Assembly (NCBI GenBank): GCA_016714045.1
Contig: JADJNY010000004.1
Location: forward strand, 62,001-126,000
Direction of reading: 5' to 3'
From: Planctomycetota bacterium
GTDB taxonomy: Bacteria; Planctomycetota; UBA1135; GCA-002686595
Length of the DNA stretch: 64,000 nt
A program made the position numbers and the translations under genes. Positions within the stretch are counted from its first letter, which is position 1. Each line of letters starts with the position of its first letter. Shown here in pieces: positions 35,233-43,353 of the stretch. The notes under the pieces were generated by a model. That model saw only the letters and a program-made list of their open reading frames with translations, did not search any database and was not told the DNA's origin.

Positions 35233-37788
35233 TCACGGGCTCAGGACGAGCGTCGGCTCGGACCCGAGAGCGATCGACCGCGTCTGCCGGCCGCCCTGGG
35301 GATCGATCATGACGAGCGTGACGGCGCGGCTCGAAACGCGGTATCGACCGCGCACCCCTGCGGGCAGCACGATCGACTCCGCCGCGCTCCAGGTCGCGTC
35401 GTGCGTGCCGCGCTCGACCGGTACCCGCGCTCCACCAGCATCGAGGAACACGAGTTCGCGCGCGCTCGTTCCCCAGCCCGCGCCCAGCGTGAGCCCGACG
35501 ATCGGAGCGACCGTCAGCGTCGTGTCCGTCGCGGTAGAGCCCGGGAGCAGCTCGAACCTGCACTGCGAGGGATCGACGCCGTCGACGAGCACGCCGCTCG
35601 CCCGCTCGGACGGCACTTCGAGCACGGCGACGCCTCGCGTGTCCGTCGTCAAGGACTCGCAGGGCACGAAGCGCTCGCCCTCACAGGTGTCGAGCTCGAA
35701 ACCCACCTCGAGTTTCAGGCCGGCGAGCGGACGTCCAGCCAGGTCGACGAAGCGGCGGGTCAACGCGGCCCGCGGAGCCTGGCTCGGAAGCCGCACGACG
35801 ACCTCCGTCGCATCGCACGCGAGCGGGTCGGTCACGACCTCGGGGAAGCCGCTCTCCTCGCGACCGACGAGGAGCCGGTACCCGTTCAACGCGAGCGCGT
35901 CGAGCTTCCATGCGCCGGGCGCGTTCGACGAGCGCAGGAGCGACGAGGCCGTCGCGCCGTCCACGACCCGCCCCGCAGCGTCGATGAGGGCGACCCAGAC
36001 CGACGGCGCCGGCTTCCCGTCGCTTTCGAGCACGCGCACATCGATGCTCGGCGTGCCCGCGAGGAGGACGAGCTCCAGCTCGCGTTCCGGCGCGGAATGG
36101 GTCGCGAGAAACCTCGCGCGGGGGAGCGAGGCCGGCCGCCAGCTTGGTTTCGTCGCGACGAGATCGAGCTCTGCGACGCGCTCCCCGGAGTCCGCCTGTG
36201 CAGCCGAGTCGTCGAACGCGAACTCGAACCGCCCGTGGACGTCCGCGTACGTTCGCTGGTGCCCGAGTTGGAGCCGAACGAACGCCACGGGCCGTCCTCG
36301 TTCGTCCACGGTGCGTCCGCGGAGCACGAAGCGCTCGGCCGGTTCGAGCACGAAGGCCTCGGGCGCGTCGCCGCACGTGCGATCGAGCTCGAACGTCGCG
36401 GCGCGGTGTCCGGGCGCGGTGACGATGAGTCGTCCGCCGTGGACTTCGGGCACGCCGTCGAACCGGAAGGCGCCGAGCTCGTCGGCCTGCAGCTCCCTCG
36501 AGTGCACGAGCGTCGACTCGAGACCGAATGGGAGCGCAAGGGCGCTCGCCCGCGCGACGAGCCGCACCTTCGCCCCCTCGACGGGGCTGCCGTCGAGCGC
36601 TCGCACCCAACCCGTCCGCCGTCCGAGCGGAGCGAGCACGGCGACCTCGCGCGCGTCCGCTCCGGAGCCGGCGACGCCGACGGCGACGACGCGATGGCCC
36701 TCGCGCTCGGGCACAAGCCTGGTCCCGTCCTGGGTCGGGATCGCGGGGAACGCGCCATCGACCGTCGTCGTCGCGAGCAACGTCCGCACGGGCGGGGCGA
36801 CGGTCGTGACGCGGGCGTTCGCGCCACCTTGCGGGGGCAGCTTGCGGCGAAGGGTGAAGCGTGGAGAGCTCGGAAGGAGCACGCGTAGTGAACCGATTGC
36901 GTTCGGTCGGCTCGAAGGCCCCTTGCTCACGGCGCGCTCCTCCGACCAGATCCGCACGCCCTCGAGCGGCGCGCCGTCGACGTCGAGCACCAGCCCGCGA
37001 AGCCCGGCGCTCAGCGCAATGCGCTCGGTCTCGTCGCCCGCGCTCTCGACCAATTCGTCGCCCGTCTCGAGTTCGACCCAGGCTTCGCCCGTCCGCGCGT
37101 CGAGCTCGGGCGTCTCGACTAGCTTCGGCGGGCTCGGCGCCTCCGTGCGCGCGCCCACGACGAACGCCCCGACACCGACGGCCACGAGCGCGACGAGCAG
37201 AGCGAGCCCGGAGGCGAGCTTCCAGCTCACGCCGACGTTCGCCGACGGCGCGTTCGCGAGCGCGACGAGCACTCCGCACCAGCCTTCGCGTCCGTGGTCG
37301 CGCTCGAGCCGCTCGCGCAGCTTCGCGTGCGCGCGGGCGAGCTGCGAACGCACCGTCGCCTCCGCGACGCCCGTGCGCTCCGCGATCGCCTTCGAGTCGA
37401 GGCCCTCGAAGTACCGCAGGAGGACCACGCCGCGGTACGGCTCATCGAGGGCGAGCACGTGCCCGACGAGCTCGCGCTGCGTCGAAGCGCGCGCGTAGAG
37501 TTCCCCCGTCGACGGCAACGCCTCGGCCTGCGCCGCCCTGCGTTGGCGGGCCGTGAGGCGTCTCTCCTTGCGCGCGCGCTCGAAGGCGAGGTTGCGCACG
37601 ACGGCGCCGAGCCACGCGCGGACGTTGCCGCTTTCGGCCGGCGGTTTCCTCAGTGCGACGACCCAGGTCTCCTGCACGAGGTCGTTCGCGGCGCTCTCGT
37701 CGAGCACGAGCTGCCGTGCGAGGCGGCGGACCCAGTCGGCGTGGAGGAGGAGCTGCGCGGGATCGTTGGGCTCGGGGGCGGGGCTCAT
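35233..37788 (-). CDS. Membrane-tethered ECF sigma factor fused to carboxypeptidase-regulatory-like repeats (copy C)
   Basis: 851 residues, paralogue of copies A and B. Sigma domain about 8-165 (LLLHADWVRRLARQLVLDE, DLVQETWVVALR, VRAWLGAVVRNLAFERARK, YRGVVLLRYFEGLDSKAIA, RTGVAEATVRSQLARAHAK), WC pair, then SWKLASGLALLVALVAVGVG as membrane helix (about 189-212). The outer part repeats the GRxVDxxGRPxAFVxxx pattern (RGLVLDVDGAPLEGVRIW, RGRTVDERGRPVAFVRL). Of the three, its linker between sigma and helix is closest to copy B. Start 37788 (MSPAPEPNDP) is chosen because it aligns with the other two; the frame upstream is non-coding. Likely first gene of the A-B-C transcript. Confidence 0.87.
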   Translation of the reverse strand: MSPAPEPNDPAQLLLHADWVRRLARQLVLDESAANDLVQETWVVALRKPPAESGNVRAWLGAVVRNLAFERARKERRLTARQRRAAQAEALPSTGELYARASTQRELVGHVLALDEPYRGVVLLRYFEGLDSKAIAERTGVAEATVRSQLARAHAKLRERLERDHGREGWCGVLVALANAPSANVGVSWKLASGLALLVALVAVGVGAFVVGARTEAPSPPKLVETPELDARTGEAWVELETGDELVESAGDETERIALSAGLRGLVLDVDGAPLEGVRIWSEERAVSKGPSSRPNAIGSLRVLLPSSPRFTLRRKLPPQGGANARVTTVAPPVRTLLATTTVDGAFPAIPTQDGTRLVPEREGHRVVAVGVAGSGADAREVAVLAPLGRRTGWVRALDGSPVEGAKVRLVARASALALPFGLESTLVHSRELQADELGAFRFDGVPEVHGGRLIVTAPGHRAATFELDRTCGDAPEAFVLEPAERFVLRGRTVDERGRPVAFVRLQLGHQRTYADVHGRFEFAFDDSAAQADSGERVAELDLVATKPSWRPASLPRARFLATHSAPERELELVLLAGTPSIDVRVLESDGKPAPSVWVALIDAAGRVVDGATASSLLRSSNAPGAWKLDALALNGYRLLVGREESGFPEVVTDPLACDATEVVVRLPSQAPRAALTRRFVDLAGRPLAGLKLEVGFELDTCEGERFVPCESLTTDTRGVAVLEVPSERASGVLVDGVDPSQCRFELLPGSTATDTTLTVAPIVGLTLGAGWGTSARELVFLDAGGARVPVERGTHDATWSAAESIVLPAGVRGRYRVSSRAVTLVMIDPQGGRQTRSIALGSEPTLVLSP

Positions 37789-38050
37789 GGGCGTCGGCCC
37801 CCGGAATGCCGGCTGGGACGCGCGCGCTGCGACGAACGGGAGGAAATCCGGCCAGAGCAGTCTAGACGCGACCACCGGTGGCGGGCGGGTCGGGCTCTCG
37901 CAGCCAGTCTGACCCGATCCTCGCCCCCTCTTGAACGCCTCTTTCCGATCGGTGCCGACACTCCCGTCCGAACCCGACATCGAAGACCAGCGGGCTCGAA
38001 CGAGCCCGGCGCGCCGGTCGAACCCGGCGCCGAACGCAAGGGACTCGACC

Positions 38051-38926
38051 ATGCCCTCGATCGCGAACCACCTCCCCCCCGTCCCGCCGGAGAGCGAGCC
38101 CCGGACCCGGTACTCGACCGGCGCGACCTCGTTCCTCGTGCTCGTGCCCGACGCGTACGGCGACGCGCTCGACGAGCTCGCGACCGGCGACATGGCGCCC
38201 GACTTCCTGCGCGACGTCGTGCTCCCCCACCGCCTGCTCTCGAGCGCGGATTGCCTCGAGGTCTACCGCGAGATGTTCCGCGACCGCGTCGAGCAGCTGC
38301 TCGCGCTGCGCATGCCGGCCGTGCACGAGCTGACGGGGCCCGAGCGCTTCCACGCGCTCGTCGTCGAGTACGTCGCGACGCACCCGGCCGGGTCGGAGGA
38401 CCTCGCGCGCGTCGGCGAGGCGTTCCCGCGCTTCCTCGCGAGCGCGCGCGAGCTCGAACCCGCGCACCGGACGTGGATCGCGGAGCTCGCGCGCCTCGAG
38501 TGCGCGATCACGCGCTGCGCCGCGGCGCGGCCGGCGAAGGAGCTCGACGAGGAAGAGCTCGCGCAGTTCACGCTGCTCGACTGGGAGTTCGCGCGCTTCG
38601 AACCGGCGCCGGGCCTCGAGCTGCTCGCGTTCGACCACGCGGTCGACGACGCGTACTCGCGCTGGCTCCACGAAGGTGCCTTGCGCGTGCCGCGCCGCCG
38701 CCCGCAGTACGTCGCGGTGCTGCGCCAGGGATCGCAGGTGCAGCGCGCGCCGATGACGCGCCGCGCGTGGAACCTGCTGCGCGCCTTGTGCGACGGCCGC
38801 GCGCTCGCGACGGCGGTCGTCGACGAGTTCGAACCGGTGGAGCGGTCCGCCGTCGAGCGCCGCGTGCGGACGTGGTTGCACGCGTGGATCACGAACGGGT
38901 TCTTCCAGACGGTGCACGCGAGCTGA
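38051..38926 (+). CDS. HvfC/BufC-like DUF2063 protein
   Basis: 291 residues. Family features: DFLRDVVLPHRLLSSADCLEVYREMF, ERFHALVVEYVATHPAGSEDLARVGEAFPRFLA and AELARLECAITRC, the N-terminal DUF2063 domain. Such proteins (HvfC/BufC) normally accompany a DUF692 enzyme (HvfB/BufB) that modifies Cys in small peptides binding copper; no DUF692 gene or precursor peptide is visible here, so this copy is solitary in the window. The C-terminal 100 residues are a winged-helix-like segment ending NGFFQTVHAS. The 3' end with its terminator is duplicated at 41284-41393. Start 38051 fits the region after a non-coding leader. Confidence 0.75.
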   Translation: MPSIANHLPPVPPESEPRTRYSTGATSFLVLVPDAYGDALDELATGDMAPDFLRDVVLPHRLLSSADCLEVYREMFRDRVEQLLALRMPAVHELTGPERFHALVVEYVATHPAGSEDLARVGEAFPRFLASARELEPAHRTWIAELARLECAITRCAAARPAKELDEEELAQFTLLDWEFARFEPAPGLELLAFDHAVDDAYSRWLHEGALRVPRRRPQYVAVLRQGSQVQRAPMTRRAWNLLRALCDGRALATAVVDEFEPVERSAVERRVRTWLHAWITNGFFQTVHAS

Positions 38927-38981
38927 CGCGAAACACGCGGCTCGATGGCTCCCCGGCTCGGCCTCGATAGGACCGGGCCGG
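38872..38981 (+). repeat. Repeat A, copy 1 (3' end of the DUF2063 gene plus its terminator)
   Basis: 110 bases matching 41284-41393 with four differences. It contains the last 18 codons of the DUF2063 gene, the stop, and the hairpin at 38951-38981. Confidence 0.9.
38951..38981 (+). terminator. Terminator hairpin of the DUF2063 gene
   Basis: CCGGCTCGGCC / GACCGGGCCGG stem (38953-38963 with 38971-38981) with one mismatch and one wobble around TCGATAG, 24 bases after the stop. Its duplicate at 41363-41395 pairs better. Confidence 0.5.
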
Positions 38982-39196
38982 ATGCGTTTCGTTCGCGAGC
39001 TCCTCCGCGAGGGCGAAGGGGTGCGTGCGCTCGGGTCGGCTCGGCACGCCAGAGCGGCTGGACCGCCGGACGGGGCGTGCGGGCCTGCATCCGTCGTGTC
39101 GCTCGGCGGCTCGCCTGCGTCACGTGGCCGGACGGGCTCGTTGGGAGTAGGCTGAGATTCGCGAGCTCCCCGAGCGCGACGAAAGGACCCAGGACC

Positions 39197-40993
39197 GTGC
39201 TGCAACGCGCGAGGCTCGTGTGGAGTGGGCTGTTGCTCCTTTCAGGCGTGGTGCCTGCCCAAGGAACGACCACGCTCGTCAGTCAGACCCCCTCCGGTAC
39301 CGCCGGGAATGGCTCGAGTGCGTATCCGTCCCTGTCGGATGATGGCTCGGTCATCGCCTTCCATAGCAACGCGGACAACCTCGTTTCCGGGGACTCTAAC
39401 CTGCAGCCGGATGTCTTCGTCCGCTACCTCGCCACCGGCACGACCATGCGAGCGAGCTCGTCCTCCACCGGAGGCCCCGTGAATGGAGCCTCGGTGTTTC
39501 CGAGGATCTCCGGCAACGGTCGCTTCGTTGCGTTCCAGTCGAACGCGAACAACTTGGCTCCACCCGACGCGAATGGCAGGTGGGACGTGTACGTGGTCGA
39601 CCTGCAGACGGGCGTCAACGTCCGCGCAAGCGACGGCCCGCCTGGCATCCAAGGCAATCAGGACAGCACGAATGCCTGCCTCACGCAGGACGGTCGCTTC
39701 GTGGCTTTCGGCAGTCTCGCGAGCAACCTCGTCCCCAACGATACGAACGGCGCGAGCGATGTCTTCGTGCGGGACCTGGTGACGAACACGACCGTCCTCG
39801 CGAGTTCCACGTCGAACGGCGTCGTCGGCAATTTGGCGAGCAAGCTGCCCTGGGTCGATGGAGACGGCCGATACGTGGCCTTCGAGAGCCTCGCGAACAA
39901 CCTCGTCGCGGGCGACACGAACGGCGTCTCGGACGTCTTCGTCAAGGACCTGCTCACGGGCGAGGTGCTGCTTGCAAGCATTGGCTTGGGTGGACAGCCT
40001 TCGAATGGCGGCTCGTTCGCTCCCTCTCTCTCGCGCGACGGCCGCTTCGTCGAGTTCGAGAGCTCGGGCACGAACTTGGTCCCCGGCGACACGAATGCGC
40101 GGCCCGACATGTTCGTCCGCGACCTCCGGCTCGGAGTCACGGTGCGCGTCAGCGTCGCGGCCAATGGAACCGAAGCCAACGACATGAGCGGCGGCAACGG
40201 ATTCCTCGCTTTGGCCGAGTCGCCCTGTACCGCTGACGGGCGCTTCGCCGTCTTCCTGAGCTACGCGACCAACCTCTCACCAGGGGACGGAGACGTTTGG
40301 TGGGACGTCTACAGAAAGGACCTATGGACCGGCACCATGATCCGGGCCAGCTTGGGCGCCAATTCGCAGGAGATCGATGGCAACTGCCTGACACCCAGCG
40401 TCAGCGCCAACGGACAACGCATCGCCTTCATCACCGACGACAACACTGCTGTTCCCGGTGACACCAACATGTTCGCCGACGTCCTCCTACGCGACCTCGG
40501 AACGCCCACGTTCGACGTCCTTTGCGTCGGCAACAACCCCCAAGCACCTTGCCCCTGCGCCAACTCGGGTGCAGCGGGACATGGGTGCGAGAACTCGCGC
40601 GGAACGGGGGGCGCGGTCTTGTCCGCTTCCGGTTTGCCGTCGACGACCGCGGATTCTCTCGTGCTCCATTCGACCGGCGAAGGCCCGGGCGCCTTGACGC
40701 TCCTGCTGCAGGGAAATCAGCTCGAGCCCCCGACGTTCCTCGCCGATGGCCTGCGTTGCACGGGCGGGTTCCTCCGACGTCTGTATTCAGCACGCGCCAA
40801 CGCGGGTGCAATCGACTTCCCCGCGCTCGGTGCACCCAGCCTTTCGGCGCGCTCCGCCGCCAGCGGCGACGTCCTCCTCATCGGAGTGACGCGCTGCTAC
40901 CAGACCTACTATCGCGACGGCAGCGCGAGCTTCTGCCCGACGGGCGGCACGGCGAACCTCTCCAATGCCATCGCCGTGGTGTGGAGTCTCTGA
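39197..40993 (+). CDS. Secreted TolB-like beta-propeller with the shared C-terminal module
   Basis: 598 residues from a GTG. Signal peptide (VLQRARLVWSGLLLLSGVVPAQ), then seven repeats of about 55 residues, each like LSxDGRFVAFxSxAxNLVPGDTN...DVFVRDLxTGxxxRAS: a TolB/WD-type seven-bladed propeller with a calcium-like GDTN loop. The last 150 residues are the Cys-rich module (PCPCANSGAAGHGCENS, DGLRCTGGFL, CYQTYYRDGSASFCP), here ending VWSL rather than a bare W. The propeller should be exported and structural or ligand-binding. The gene sits between repeats A1 and B1, and its DNA looks less GC-rich than the neighbours, so it may be acquired cargo. GTG chosen because an AAAGGA-type ribosome site and the signal peptide match. 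Confidence 0.85.
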   Translation: MLQRARLVWSGLLLLSGVVPAQGTTTLVSQTPSGTAGNGSSAYPSLSDDGSVIAFHSNADNLVSGDSNLQPDVFVRYLATGTTMRASSSSTGGPVNGASVFPRISGNGRFVAFQSNANNLAPPDANGRWDVYVVDLQTGVNVRASDGPPGIQGNQDSTNACLTQDGRFVAFGSLASNLVPNDTNGASDVFVRDLVTNTTVLASSTSNGVVGNLASKLPWVDGDGRYVAFESLANNLVAGDTNGVSDVFVKDLLTGEVLLASIGLGGQPSNGGSFAPSLSRDGRFVEFESSGTNLVPGDTNARPDMFVRDLRLGVTVRVSVAANGTEANDMSGGNGFLALAESPCTADGRFAVFLSYATNLSPGDGDVWWDVYRKDLWTGTMIRASLGANSQEIDGNCLTPSVSANGQRIAFITDDNTAVPGDTNMFADVLLRDLGTPTFDVLCVGNNPQAPCPCANSGAAGHGCENSRGTGGAVLSASGLPSTTADSLVLHSTGEGPGALTLLLQGNQLEPPTFLADGLRCTGGFLRRLYSARANAGAIDFPALGAPSLSARSAASGDVLLIGVTRCYQTYYRDGSASFCPTGGTANLSNAIAVVWSL

Positions 40994-41105
40994 CACCAGG
41001 CGATCGAGCTTCGCGCCCTGCTCACGTGTCGGGTTCGAAGGGCAGACGAGACCGATCGTCTTCCACAGCTCGCGACGGCAGCTGAGGGCGACGCCGCTTC
41101 GCGAT

Positions 41106-41162
41106 GCGAGCACCTGCTCGCGTCGCGTCATCCGCGCCCGAGTTCGCCGAGTTCCTACTCGA
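41106..41162 (+). repeat. Repeat B, copy 1 (fragment of the nadE 3' end)
   Basis: 57 bases matching 44368-44424 with two differences. It carries the perfect inverted repeat GCGAGCA-CC-TGCTCGC. At 44368 the same sequence forms the end of nadE; here it is an orphan fragment. Confidence 0.88.
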
Positions 41163-41283
41163 CGCCTCCTGCCGCCCTTGTTCAGCCTGAGAGCGAGATC
41201 GTCTTCCCCGACTCGGTCGTCGACCAGACCTGACCCACTGCCCGCCCCTCTTTTGTCCGCGCGACTCGCATGCCGACGAAGCA

Positions 41284-41393
41284 GTGGTTGCACGCGTGGA
41301 TCACGAACGGGTTCTTCCAGACGGTGCACGCGGGCTGACGCGAAACACGCGGCTCGAGGACTCCCCGGCTCGGTCTCGATAGGACCGGGCCGG
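41284..41393 (+). repeat. Repeat A, copy 2 (orphan DUF2063 gene end)
   Basis: 110 bases, 96% identical to 38872-38981. It would encode the last residues WLHAWITNGFFQTVHAG and a stop, but no gene leads into it. Confidence 0.9.
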
Positions 41394-41395
41394 GG
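41363..41395 (+). terminator. Terminator hairpin in repeat A copy 2
   Basis: 13-bp stem with one T-G wobble (41363-41375 with 41383-41395) around TCGATAG. It could shield the downstream vapBC promoter from upstream transcription. Confidence 0.5.
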
Positions 41396-41436
41396 CTGTC
41401 TTGGGCGGGCTTCGGGGCCGCAAGAGCTCCAGAGGC

Positions 41437-41465
41437 TGGACAGGACTTGTCGATCTGGCTAGTCT
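41437..41465 (+). promoter_or_regulatory. vapB promoter, TGGACA-17-TAGTCT, leaderless
   Basis: TGGACA (41437-41442), a 17-nt spacer, then TAGTCT (41460-41465), exactly 7 nt before the ATG at 41473. The best housekeeping-type promoter match in the window. Confidence 0.65.
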
Positions 41466-41472
41466 AGCCACT

Positions 41473-41760
41473 ATGCACCAAGTTCCCGTCACCGACCTGA
41501 AGAACCGCCTCAGCGAGTTCCTACGCCTCGTGAAGCACGGCGAGACCGTCGAAGTCATGGAGCGCAACGTCGCCATCGCCCGCATCGAGGCCGTCGTGCC
41601 GGCCTCCGACTCGTCCGCGAGCCGTTTCCAGCAGCTCGTCCGCGAGGGCGTCATCACCCAGCCCAAGCACCGCCTGGAACCCGAGTTCTTCTCCTTCCCG
41701 CCGGTCCCGTGCAAGGAGAGCGTCGTCCAGGCCCTCCTCGAGGAGCGCGACGAACGATGA
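41473..41760 (+). CDS. VapB/Phd-type antitoxin
   Basis: 95 residues. The N-terminus MHQVPVTDLKNRLSEFLRLVKHGETVEVMERNVAIARI is a Phd/YefM-like DNA-binding fold (VTDLKNRLSEFL, GETVEVxxRNxxIARI). The disordered C-terminus (FFSFPPVPCKESVVQALLEERDER) is the usual toxin-wrapping tail. It overlaps the toxin start by ATGA, so both are translated together. Promoter is leaderless and lies just downstream of repeat A copy 2. First gene of the second cargo block. Confidence 0.85.
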   Translation: MHQVPVTDLKNRLSEFLRLVKHGETVEVMERNVAIARIEAVVPASDSSASRFQQLVREGVITQPKHRLEPEFFSFPPVPCKESVVQALLEERDER

Positions 41761-42179
41761 GGTTCTGGGACACGTCCGCGCTCGTCCCGCTGTTCGTCGA
41801 AGAGCCGACGACGGCGGAGCTCCGCAGCTGGGTCGAGGACGATGTCGACATCTGCGTCTGGGCCATGAGCGACGTCGAGGCGCGCTCCGCGATCGCGCGC
41901 CGCGCGCGCAGTGGAGGCCTGTCGTGGCGCGAGGTGCAGGAGCTCGGGCAGCGCTTCGACGCATTCATGAAGCGCGTCCACGTGGTGTCGTTGCTCGACA
42001 CCGTGAAGCTGCGAGCGAAGCGGCTGCTCGCCATCCACGACCTGCGTGCGGCCGACTCCCTCCAGCTCGCCGCAGCGCTCGCCACCTGCGCCGACGATCC
42101 GGCGGGGTACGAGTTCGTCACGCTCGATCAGCGCCTCGCGGAGGCGGCGCGACGCGAGGGGTTCACGGTTCGGCCGTGA
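41757..42179 (+). CDS. vapC: VapC PIN-domain toxin
   Basis: 140 residues. PIN acidic residues are visible: Asp5 in RFWDTSALVPLF, Glu in SDVEARSAIARRA, Asp in LRAADSLQLAAAL, and Asp in FVTLDQRLAEAARREG. Expected to be a Mg-dependent ribonuclease neutralised by the product of the overlapping upstream gene. Normal length. A different VapC subfamily from the pair at 11847-12933. Confidence 0.9.
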   Translation: MRFWDTSALVPLFVEEPTTAELRSWVEDDVDICVWAMSDVEARSAIARRARSGGLSWREVQELGQRFDAFMKRVHVVSLLDTVKLRAKRLLAIHDLRAADSLQLAAALATCADDPAGYEFVTLDQRLAEAARREGFTVRP

Positions 42180-42498
42180 AGGGGTCGTGGTCGCCCGTGG
42201 GCAGGTGATAGCGCAGGAGAATCGCGGTCCCACTGCCGGGCTTGGAGGGTCGCTCGCACCGCGCCCGCGTTGAAACCGCCCCGCGTGCCCCTCCTCCCCG
42301 CCCCCACGCGACTCGCGCCCGCGTCGCCACTTACGCCGCCATCCCTCGCCCCCGCCGTTCGAGGTGCGTCTCACCGGGGGTGGGCTCCCACCCAGAACGC
42401 CACCGGAACGGGGGTGATCCCCGATCCTGACGGCTCTCTCTTCGGTGTGGCTCTCTGCGACAAGGGGCATTTTGAAGGCGGGTAGCTGGTGTCCCGGA
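42180..42498. other. Intergenic region after vapC
   Basis: About 320 bases. Pro-codon-like C-rich DNA, two small hairpins (CCCACC-type and GGGGTGATCCCC near 42415), and a less GC-rich end. No gene or repeat recognised. Confidence 0.4.
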
Positions 42499-43287
42499 TC
42501 ACGTTAGTGGCAGCCGATCCCCATCGAGCACGATCGGCGGACGTGGCGTGTGTGCTCCGATCGCGTTGACTTGATCCGGGGACTCGATGAGCCCACCGTC
42601 GTGTAACGGGAGCCGGAGGAAGTCGCTCCATTCGCGGATGAAGTACGTCTCGAAGGCTCCCTCCCTCTCCCCCGCAGTTAGGTCCTCGGACGCGATCCAG
42701 ATGACCGGCGACGCGAGTTCCCCGTTCGGCGATCGGACCTCGTGCGCCCACGAGATGATGATCACACCGTCGAGATGCGCCAGCTCGCGCGTGCCATCAG
42801 CCTTCATCGCGCGGATCGCGTTCATCGCAGCCGTGCCGAGCATTCCCGGCTCCAGGATGTCGACGCTCTCGTTGAGGAGCAGAAGGACTCCCTGCGGAGC
42901 GCCGAGACGAAACACGCGAACTGTCTCACCGATCTGCTCGTTCGCGTTTCGGGCACAACGACCGATGACCTTGGAAGCCGCGACGAACAGAGCCCTGTGA
43001 AGCTCGGGTCCGCGAGGGTGCATCGCTGCGATCTCCGCAACGCTGAGTTCGCCACGGAACAGTGGCCAGTCAGGCTCGCGTCGCCATGAATCCATCGTCT
43101 CGCGCACGGAATCGATGCGTGAGTCTGTGAGCAGCTTCACCTCGATCACGATGCGACGCTCGTCGAGGAAGTAGTCCGCCTTCCGCCCCTGCCGCTGCTC
43201 CGTCGTCATCGGCAGGTTGTCGATGGGCTCAGCGCCGAGGCGCAGGCGAAGGAACTCGTCCATCGTGGTTTCGAGGCAGCCGGGCAT
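42499..43287 (-). CDS. Hypothetical protein with PD-(D/E)XK-like motif
   Basis: 262 residues. The first 60 residues contain QGRKADYFLDERRIVIEVK: an Asp, a beta-turn and an E-x-K, the core of the PD-(D/E)XK nuclease fold. The rest (WPLFRGELSVAEIAAMHPRG, SKVIGRCARNANEQIG, LLLNESVDILEPGML, VIIISWAHEVRSPNG) I cannot assign. No membrane segment or signal. ATG 43287 is used; MDEFLRLR at 43263 is an alternative. It is divergent from the Ymh-family gene and, with the vapBC pair, forms the second cargo block, whose base composition looks less GC-rich than the surrounding chromosome. A nuclease role is an inference. Confidence 0.6.
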   Translation of the reverse strand: MPGCLETTMDEFLRLRLGAEPIDNLPMTTEQRQGRKADYFLDERRIVIEVKLLTDSRIDSVRETMDSWRREPDWPLFRGELSVAEIAAMHPRGPELHRALFVAASKVIGRCARNANEQIGETVRVFRLGAPQGVLLLLNESVDILEPGMLGTAAMNAIRAMKADGTRELAHLDGVIIISWAHEVRSPNGELASPVIWIASEDLTAGEREGAFETYFIREWSDFLRLPLHDGGLIESPDQVNAIGAHTPRPPIVLDGDRLPLT

Positions 43288-43340
43288 CTTGATCGAGTAA
43301 CCGGCGGAGGGGCCGGTTTCCGTTTGGCGGACCGCGTTTC

Positions 43341-43346
43341 TACCCT
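43341..43346 (+). promoter_or_regulatory. -10 element TACCCT, leaderless arrangement
   Basis: TACCCT lies exactly 7 nt before the ATG at 43354. Confidence 0.45.
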
Positions 43347-43353
43347 ATGTCGC

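Larger units (their letters stand above)
40994..41472. other. Intergenic region with duplicated gene-end fragments
   Basis: About 480 bases without a complete gene. Holds repeat B copy 1 (41106-41162) and repeat A copy 2 (41284-41393), then the vapB promoter. The remaining sequence shows nothing recognisable. Confidence 0.6.

Noticed and set aside
38872..41393. Insertion sequence or transposon ends for repeats A and B
   Set aside because: No transposase or integrase between them; the repeats are gene 3' ends with terminators rather than terminal inverted repeats.
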